The notes under the pieces: generated by a model | The model's input: the letters and a program-made list of their open reading frames with translations, nothing else | Database searches by the model: none | What the model was told of the DNA's origin: nothing | Shown: positions 27,417 through 31,031 of the stretch, one piece after another | Layout of the letters: every line of letters begins with the position of its first letter | How positions within the stretch are numbered: the stretch's first letter is position 1 | Translations under genes and position numbers: made by a program | Source: VRUE01 sp036557525 | GTDB lineage: Bacteria; Actinomycetota; Thermoleophilia; Solirubrobacterales; 70-9 | Direction of reading: 5' to 3' | Length of the DNA: 31,031 nucleotides | Assembly: GCA_036557525.1 (NCBI GenBank) | Contig: DATBHH010000139.1 | Location: 1 to 31,031 of the forward strand

Positions 27417-27962
27417 ATGGGTCGAGTTGGAGGGCGTGCCGTGGTGGCCGTATTCGCGGTAGCGCTTGCAGCGGGCGTCGTCGGCGGTGCCGCCTACGCC
27501 GAAGAAACGCCGGCAGGGACGGCGACGACCGAAGGGACTGCGACGACCGAAGGGCCGTCGAGGGTCCAGTACGTCGACGAACTCGAGGCGATCTGCAAAC
27601 CGGGCGCCAAGGCGACCCAGAAGGCGATGGACGGGGTTCGCGACGACGTCCACTACCCGAGCCGGATCCCGATCGCCGCCCAGAAGTTCAGGAGGGCGGC
27701 GACGATCTTCGGCGGGACGATCGACAAGATCTCGGCGGTCCGGCGACCGGTTGCCGACGAGTCGCGGCTGAAGAAATGGTTCGGCTACCTGAAACGGCAG
27801 GAGCAGTACCTTCAGGAAATCGCCGGCGAACTCCGGTCCGACCACACGATCAAGGCGCAGCGGCTGACGGCCCGGTTCATCCACCACGGCAACCTCGCCA
27901 ACAACGTCACCCTCGCCTTCGGCTTCAACTACTGCAGCTTCAGGTTCTCGAGGTTCGGTTGA
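27417..27962 (+). CDS. Small secreted helical protein of unknown function (181 aa)
   Basis: ATG at 27417 has AAGAGGGG 5 nt upstream. A signal peptide (AVVAVFAVALAAGVVGGAAYA) is followed by a Thr-rich linker with a small tandem repeat (TATTEGTATTEG). A mostly helical domain of about 125 residues follows, with YVDELEAICKPG near its start and FNYCSFRFSRFG at the end. The two cysteines could form a disulfide bond linking the ends of the domain. Small proteins with a DELE.IC motif are seen in this order of bacteria without a known function. It is followed 1 bp later by the next gene (TGAGATG), so the two are surely coupled in translation. Confidence 0.75.
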   Translation: MGRVGGRAVVAVFAVALAAGVVGGAAYAEETPAGTATTEGTATTEGPSRVQYVDELEAICKPGAKATQKAMDGVRDDVHYPSRIPIAAQKFRRAATIFGGTIDKISAVRRPVADESRLKKWFGYLKRQEQYLQEIAGELRSDHTIKAQRLTARFIHHGNLANNVTLAFGFNYCSFRFSRFG

Positions 27963-27963
27963 G

Positions 27964-28821
27964 ATGAGGCGGCGGTCCCGGCTCGCCGTGGCCCTCATCG
28001 CTGCGGGCGCGCTGGCGATGCTGGCGGTGCCGGCAGGCGCCGAGCGGACCCAGAGCGGCAACCTGATCGTCTCCCTCGACGGCGGGATCAGCCCGCGCAA
28101 GCTTCCGCGCCACGAACGGGCGCCCGTCTCCGTCCACCTCGCCGGCGGCATCCACACCTCGGACCAGTCGCCGCTCCCACGGGTCGACCGGCTCAAGCTC
28201 GAACTCGCCTGGAGGGGCCTGCTCTTCACCCGCGGCCTTCCCGTCTGCCCCCAGGTGCGGCTGCGCGGAATCGACAGCCGTCAGGCAATCGCATCCTGCG
28301 GCGGCGCGCTGGTCGGGCGCGGCCAGCTCTACGCCAAGATCTTCGTCCCCAACCAGGCGCCGTTCGGGATCCGGGCCAACCTGCTGGCCTTCAACGGCAA
28401 GACCAAGGTGGGGCGCCCCGCGGTCCTCGTCCATGCCTACACCACCGATCCCCCGGTCTCGTTCGTGATCCCGTTCTCAGTCCACCGCCAGAAGGGGGCG
28501 TTCCGCACCGTCCTCGTGACGACGCTGAAGCGCTCGGTCGGGACCTGGCCGCACGTCTCGAGCTTCCGGATCGAGGTCGCCCGCAGCTTCCTCTACCACG
28601 GGGAACGCCACAGCTACCTCAGCGCCTCGTGCCCGGTGCCGCCAAAATTCACGGCCGGCTTCCTCTCCTTCGCCCGCGCCACCTACACCTTCGCCGGGGG
28701 CGAAGAGCTGGCGATCGAATCGGTCCGAAGCTGCCGGGCGAGAAAGAAAGGCGGTACGCCAAAGGCTCAAAGGCGCGTCGGCAGGGCAACGTCTCCACGC
28801 GGCGAATTCCCCATCAAATAG
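27964..28821 (+). CDS. Secreted 285-aa protein, possibly a single-unit relative of the B proteins
   Basis: ATG at 27964 begins 1 bp after the upstream stop. The signal peptide is RLAVALIAAGALAMLAVPAG-A. The mature region has CPQVRL, then ASCGGALVGRGQLYAKI, LLAFNG, VLVHAYTTDPP, and a final YHGERHSYLSASCPVP. The layout (C...C, (A/L)VGxG, a G-rich core, an F.I.V strand, and a last SYL..SC) resembles one of the four units of B1-B3, where S.IGT, G.LP and GY/GLL...C occupy similar places. This resemblance is read by eye and is not proof of homology. The C-terminus is again basic (CRARKKGGTPKAQRRVGRA). The most direct guess is a small envelope-associated protein made with its 27417 neighbour. Confidence 0.72.
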   Translation: MRRRSRLAVALIAAGALAMLAVPAGAERTQSGNLIVSLDGGISPRKLPRHERAPVSVHLAGGIHTSDQSPLPRVDRLKLELAWRGLLFTRGLPVCPQVRLRGIDSRQAIASCGGALVGRGQLYAKIFVPNQAPFGIRANLLAFNGKTKVGRPAVLVHAYTTDPPVSFVIPFSVHRQKGAFRTVLVTTLKRSVGTWPHVSSFRIEVARSFLYHGERHSYLSASCPVPPKFTAGFLSFARATYTFAGGEELAIESVRSCRARKKGGTPKAQRRVGRATSPRGEFPIK

Positions 28822-28874
28822 CGGTTTCCTCCGACCTACGGCGGCATTCGCCGATAATGGACCAAGCCTGTTTC

Positions 28875-28903
28875 TTGACTACAAGGTCCGTTTGTGTTCT
28901 TAT
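28875..28903 (+). promoter_or_regulatory. Promoter, copy 2 of shared motif, before the TetR-like gene
   Basis: TTGACT (28875-28880), GGTCCG (28885-28890), an extended -10 TGT and TCTTAT (28898-28903) have exactly the same spacing as the promoters at 6547 and 29547. A GCGTAAGGCGGGAGC word at 28919-28933 resembles the one after the 6547 copy. The leader to the ATG at 28977 would be about 65 nt. Confidence 0.7.
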
Positions 28904-28976
28904 TCCTCTCGTCTCTTTGCGTAAGGCGGGAGCGTCACATCCCTGGCTCTTTCGGAAGGCCTCGGTAGGGGGCACG

Positions 28977-29477
28977 ATGGCCGTGCCCGGTCGCATGCCA
29001 GCGGGTGCCTGGCCGGGCGATCCCGCCCCGACAGCGTGGCTTGGCATGACCGACTTTTCGACGAGCTTCGGACAGCTGAAGAGCAGGGTGCGGGACGCCT
29101 GCGCCGGGCAGGACGAGTGGCCTGCGAGGATCGCCGCCGGGATCCGCGGGGCGGTCGATTTCTGCGTCTCGAACCCGGACGCGGCCCAGGCCCTGGTGAT
29201 CGACACCCGGACGGCGGCCGGCGCCGGCGACTACCTGGAGATGGTCGACGTCCTCGCCGGGCTGATCGACGCGGAGGCCGACTCGGACCGGCGCTCGGCC
29301 GGCCCGAGCGAGGAGGCGTTGGTCGGAGCCCTGGCGGCGATCGTCGCCTACCACCTTCGCTCCGACCGCCTCGACCGCCTCGAGGAGGCCGTCCCCGAGC
29401 TCGTCTGCCTCGCCCTTCTGCCCTACCTGGGATTCGAGGGGGCCAAGGGCTGGGCCGACGCCACCGCCCGCGCCTGA
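28977..29477 (+). CDS. TetR-like C-terminal (ligand/dimer) domain without DNA-binding domain
   Basis: The 166-residue product from ATG 28977 (AGGGGG upstream) or 143 residues from ATG 29046 reads like the C-terminal half of TetR-family regulators: DEWPARIAAGIRGAVDFC, a later EEALVGALAAIVAYH, and PELVCLALLPYLGFEGA. TetR proteins normally begin with a helix-turn-helix of about 50 residues (pattern DIA..AGVS.GT.Y.HF), and no frame upstream between the promoter and this gene encodes one. It could therefore be an HTH-less binding partner, a sensor, or a decayed gene; the intact frame and own promoter argue against decay. The dimer interface is typically in the retained half, so heterodimerisation with a full TetR protein is possible. 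The first 23 residues from 28977 show weaker codon bias, so the 29046 start is quite possible. Confidence 0.6.
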   Translation: MAVPGRMPAGAWPGDPAPTAWLGMTDFSTSFGQLKSRVRDACAGQDEWPARIAAGIRGAVDFCVSNPDAAQALVIDTRTAAGAGDYLEMVDVLAGLIDAEADSDRRSAGPSEEALVGALAAIVAYHLRSDRLDRLEEAVPELVCLALLPYLGFEGAKGWADATARA

Positions 29478-29492
29478 GAAAAAAAGGCGCGG
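29468..29492 (+). terminator. Hairpin spanning the stop codon of the TetR-like gene
   Basis: CCGCGCC (29468-29474) and GGCGCGG (29486-29492) are perfect 7-bp arms. The 11-nt loop contains the TGA stop and a run of A residues. It resembles the arrangement at the MMPL stop and probably marks the end of this transcript, although there is no T-run after it. Confidence 0.4.
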
Positions 29493-29546
29493 TATGTGGA
29501 TGTCCGCAGAAAAGGGCCGCAAATCGAGCATATTTACAGTTAACCC

Positions 29547-29575
29547 TTGACAAGTTGGTCCGTATATGTTCTTAT
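29547..29575 (+). promoter_or_regulatory. Promoter, copy 3 of shared motif, before the hairpin-rich RNA
   Basis: TTGACA (29547-29552), GGTCCG (29557-29562), TGT and TCTTAT (29570-29575) repeat the same 29-bp arrangement. A/T-rich sequence (ATATTTACAGTTAA) lies directly upstream. Transcription should begin near 29582. Confidence 0.72.
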
Positions 29576-29581
29576 GCGGAG

Positions 29582-29728
29582 TACCCGGGGCGAGCGTTTT
29601 CCTGTCGCTCGCCGGCCCGGCTCAAATAAGGCCGGGGCGAAGGTCGTCCCCTCCCCTGTGGGCACGACCTCGAGTTACTCAGACAAGGCCCGGGAAGGTC
29701 TTCCCACCTTCCCGGGCCTGTCTGTGTC
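29582..29728 (+). ncRNA. Candidate structured RNA (~147 nt, four hairpins) or leader of the YdeI-family gene
   Basis: No coding frame is supported here. Four hairpins follow each other closely: GGCGAGCG/CGCTCGCC (29589-29596 and 29606-29613), CCCGGC/GCCGGG (29616-29621 and 29631-29636), AGGTCGT/ACGACCT with an inner CCC/GGG (29641-29670), and a 19-bp stem with one bulge (29680-29724). A shared promoter lies at the 5' edge and the last hairpin could be its terminator. It was not recognised as a known family: tmRNA, RNase P, SRP and common riboswitch cores were not seen. It might alternatively be a regulatory leader for the gene at 29752. The RNA ends are estimates. Confidence 0.5.
29680..29724 (+). 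terminator. Long hairpin, likely terminator or attenuator
   Basis: AGGCCCGGGAAGGT (29686-29699) pairs perfectly with ACCTTCCCGGGCCT (29706-29719) around a CTTCCC loop. CAGAC (29680-29684) and GTCTG (29720-29724) extend it past one bulged A. A mildly U-rich stretch (TCTGTGT) overlaps the base of the stem. It ends 27 bp before the ATG at 29752. Confidence 0.65.
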
Positions 29729-29751
29729 CACCCGTGAGCGACAATCTGCCG

Positions 29752-30327
29752 ATGCCCGAAGAGCTGCCGGTCATCCTCTTCTCCTCTGCCGCCGAGCTCG
29801 AGGTCTGGCTCGAACGCGAGCACGACCGCTCGCCGGGGATCTGGCTGAAGATCGCCAAGAGGGGGTCGGGTATCGACAGCGTCAGCTACGCGGATGCGGT
29901 CGAGCTCGGCCTCTGCTTCGGCTGGATCGACGGTCAGGGGCGGCGCCTGGACGAGCGCCACTACCTTCAGCGCTTCACGCCGCGGCGGGCGCAAAGCAGA
30001 TGGTCGAGGCTCAATCGCGACCGGGTCGAAGAGCTTGCCGCCGCCGGCCGGATGCGGCCCGCCGGGATCGCCGCCGTCGACGCGGCGAAGGCCGATGGGC
30101 GCTGGGACGCCGCCTACGAGCCTCCCTCCAGCGCCGAGGTCCCGGCCGACCTCGAGCGCGAGCTCGAGCGCGATCGGGCGGCGCGCAGGAGCTTCGAGGC
30201 GCTCGACGGCGCCAATCGCTACGCGATCATCTACCGGCTGAACGACGCCAGGCGGCCCGAGACCCGCGAGCGCAGATTGCGGAAGTTCCTCGAGATGCTG
30301 CGGCGCGGCGAAAAGATTCACCCCTGA
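29752..30327 (+). CDS. YdeI/OmdA-family protein (bacteriocin-protection-like)
   Basis: The 191-residue protein matches the YdeI/OmpD-associated family closely along its length: ELPVILFSSAAELEVWLE at the start, GIWLKIAKRGSGI, SYADAVELGLCFGWIDGQGR, a RFTPRRAQSRWSRLNRDRVE motif, GRMRPAGIAAVDAAKADGRW, and RPETRERRLRKFLEMLRRGE at the C-terminus, where OmdA-type sequences end GEKIHP. Family members are small soluble proteins tied to resistance to antimicrobial peptides or stress in some bacteria; the biochemical role is unsettled. The ATG at 29752 agrees with the family start. An in-frame GTG at 29734 would add six residues. The ribosome binding site is weak at both. The gene lies 27 bp after a large hairpin, so read-through or attenuation may control it. 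Confidence 0.88.
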   Translation: MPEELPVILFSSAAELEVWLEREHDRSPGIWLKIAKRGSGIDSVSYADAVELGLCFGWIDGQGRRLDERHYLQRFTPRRAQSRWSRLNRDRVEELAAAGRMRPAGIAAVDAAKADGRWDAAYEPPSSAEVPADLERELERDRAARRSFEALDGANRYAIIYRLNDARRPETRERRLRKFLEMLRRGEKIHP

Positions 30328-30343
30328 GAAGGGGGTCGGTTAG

Positions 30344-30356
30344 GGTCGTCACGACC
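30344..30356. promoter_or_regulatory. GGTCGT-C-ACGACC dyad, possible operator
   Basis: Perfect 6-bp arms around one base lie 21 bp upstream of the ATG at 30378. A related AGGTCGT/ACGACCT pair forms the third hairpin of the RNA at 29641-29670. No clear promoter elements were recognised nearby. Confidence 0.3.
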
Positions 30357-30377
30357 ACTCCCGAGGAACGGAGACCC

Positions 30378-30971
30378 ATGGCCTACGAGATGAACATCCG
30401 TGGTACCCAGGACAGAGTCAAGATCCGCAGTCCCTGGGCGGCGGCGCTGCTGCCGTTCGTGACCCTCGGGATCTACCACCTGGTGTGGTGGTACCGGATC
30501 AACCGGGAGATGCGCGATTACGGCCAGGCGAAGGGCTACGACCTCGGTCAGAACCCGACGAACTCGGTTCTGGCGCTGTTCCCCGGCGGCCTGATCATCG
30601 TCCCGGCGCTGATCACCTACTGGCGCGGGACCAAGCGAGTCCAGGGCTCCTCGAGCGTAGCCGGCCAGGAACCGCTCAATGGCTGGATCGCGATCCTCCT
30701 CTACGTGATCATCTCGCCCGGTCTCTGGGCCTACATACAGATCTCCCTGAACCGGGTCTGGGAGGCCGAGGCCGAGCCGATTCCGGGCGGCGAGCTGCCG
30801 CCGCCCCAGGCCGGAGCGATGCCTCCTCCGCTCGAGCCGGAATCGAACGAGCCCGCGCAGCCGTCGCCGGCCGAGCCGCCGCAGCCGCCGCCCGCCGAGC
30901 CGCCGCAGCCGCCGCCCGCCGAGCCGCCGCCGGCCGAGCCGCCGCAGCCGCCGCCCGGCTCAGGTTCCTAG
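30378..30971 (+). CDS. DUF4234-like membrane protein with proline-rich tail (197 aa)
   Basis: ATG at 30378 has GGAGA shortly upstream. The N-terminal part fits the DUF4234 family: SPWAAALLPFVTLGIYHLVW and WYRINREMRDYG, then two further hydrophobic segments (LALFPGGLIIVPALITYW and WIAILLYVIISPGLWAYIQ), with LNRVWE at the end. These segments indicate a small integral membrane protein. The last 60 residues are a proline/glutamate-rich cytoplasmic or external tail made of tandem AEPPQPPP units. No enzymatic activity is known for the family. It is 50 bp after the YdeI-family gene and may be in the same transcript. Confidence 0.83.
   Translation: MAYEMNIRGTQDRVKIRSPWAAALLPFVTLGIYHLVWWYRINREMRDYGQAKGYDLGQNPTNSVLALFPGGLIIVPALITYWRGTKRVQGSSSVAGQEPLNGWIAILLYVIISPGLWAYIQISLNRVWEAEAEPIPGGELPPPQAGAMPPPLEPESNEPAQPSPAEPPQPPPAEPPQPPPAEPPPAEPPQPPPGSGS
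30870..30956 (+). repeat. Tandem 24-bp repeat coding for AEPPQPPP
   Basis: Units at 30870-30893 and 30894-30917 are complete; a shortened unit (AEPPP) and a last full unit follow. The repeat is in frame with the DUF4234-like gene, and its copy number could vary between strains. Confidence 0.75.
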
Positions 30972-30980
30972 CACGCGCTG

Positions 30981-30997
30981 CCTGCCGCGCCGGCAGG
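30981..30997 (+). terminator. Hairpin after the last gene
   Basis: CCTGCCG and CGGCAGG pair perfectly around CGC, 10 bp after the stop at 30971. There is no T-tract. The remaining bases to 31031 show no gene. Confidence 0.45.
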
Positions 30998-31031
30998 AGA
31001 GGTTCCCGTTCCCGCGCAGCCGGCAGCTGAA

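Noticed and set aside
28822..28976. Possible frameshifted HTH for the TetR-like gene
   Set aside because: Forward frames read in this stretch show no helix-turn-helix pattern, so a simple frameshift does not explain its absence.
30870..30956. CRISPR-like direct repeat
   Set aside because: The units are contiguous, in frame and code for a proline-rich tail; there are no spacers.

Overview
The window looks like a chromosomal segment of a high-GC actinobacterium, most likely class Thermoleophilia, order Solirubrobacterales. This rests on GC-rich third codon positions, GTG starts, very large secreted NHL/beta-propeller proteins with FEYG-type Ig-like repeats and a CRAYE(L/I)VS motif, lysine-rich C-terminal tails, and a PucR-type regulator. 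No rRNA, tRNA, CRISPR array or insertion sequence was seen. Every supported gene is on the + strand.

Layout. (1) 1-6345: the 3' part of a giant propeller protein (called A1 here), its overlapping partner B1, and a PucR-family regulator 34 bp further on. (2) 6346-6716: a 371-bp intergenic region with several hairpins, a strong-looking promoter and an untranslated leader. (3) 6717-24091: a probable 17.4-kb operon of five large secreted proteins: an NHL protein with six Ig-like repeats, then A2-B2 and A3-B3. It ends at a GC-rich hairpin at 24155-24180. (4) 24293-28821: an MMPL/RND membrane transporter, a small secreted helical protein and a 285-aa secreted protein that may resemble a single repeat of the B proteins. 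(5) 28875-30997: a TetR-like ligand-binding domain with no DNA-binding half, a region of four packed hairpins that may be a small RNA or leader, a YdeI/OmdA-family protein and a DUF4234-like membrane protein with a proline-rich tail.

Main observations. A and B genes occur three times as adjacent pairs, joined by 4-bp overlaps in two cases and by a 35-bp gap in the third. A1-B1 and A3-B3 are close paralogues; A2-B2 is divergent. In A1 and A3 an NHL module of about 310-320 residues lies inside the PD40-like propeller, and A2 lacks it. All seven large secreted proteins end in basic tails. Three loci (6547, 28875, 29547) share a 29-bp promoter motif, TTGACW-N4-GGTCCG-N4-TGTTCYTAT, with identical internal spacing. 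This points to a small local regulon linking the secreted operon, the HTH-less TetR-like protein and the hairpin-rich RNA upstream of the YdeI-family gene.

A plausible joint role is a cell-surface or extracellular matrix layer (A/B pairs plus the repeat protein), perhaps served by the MMPL transporter and controlled by the PucR protein and an unknown factor binding GGTCCG. The gene structures are read directly from sequence; this role is inference.
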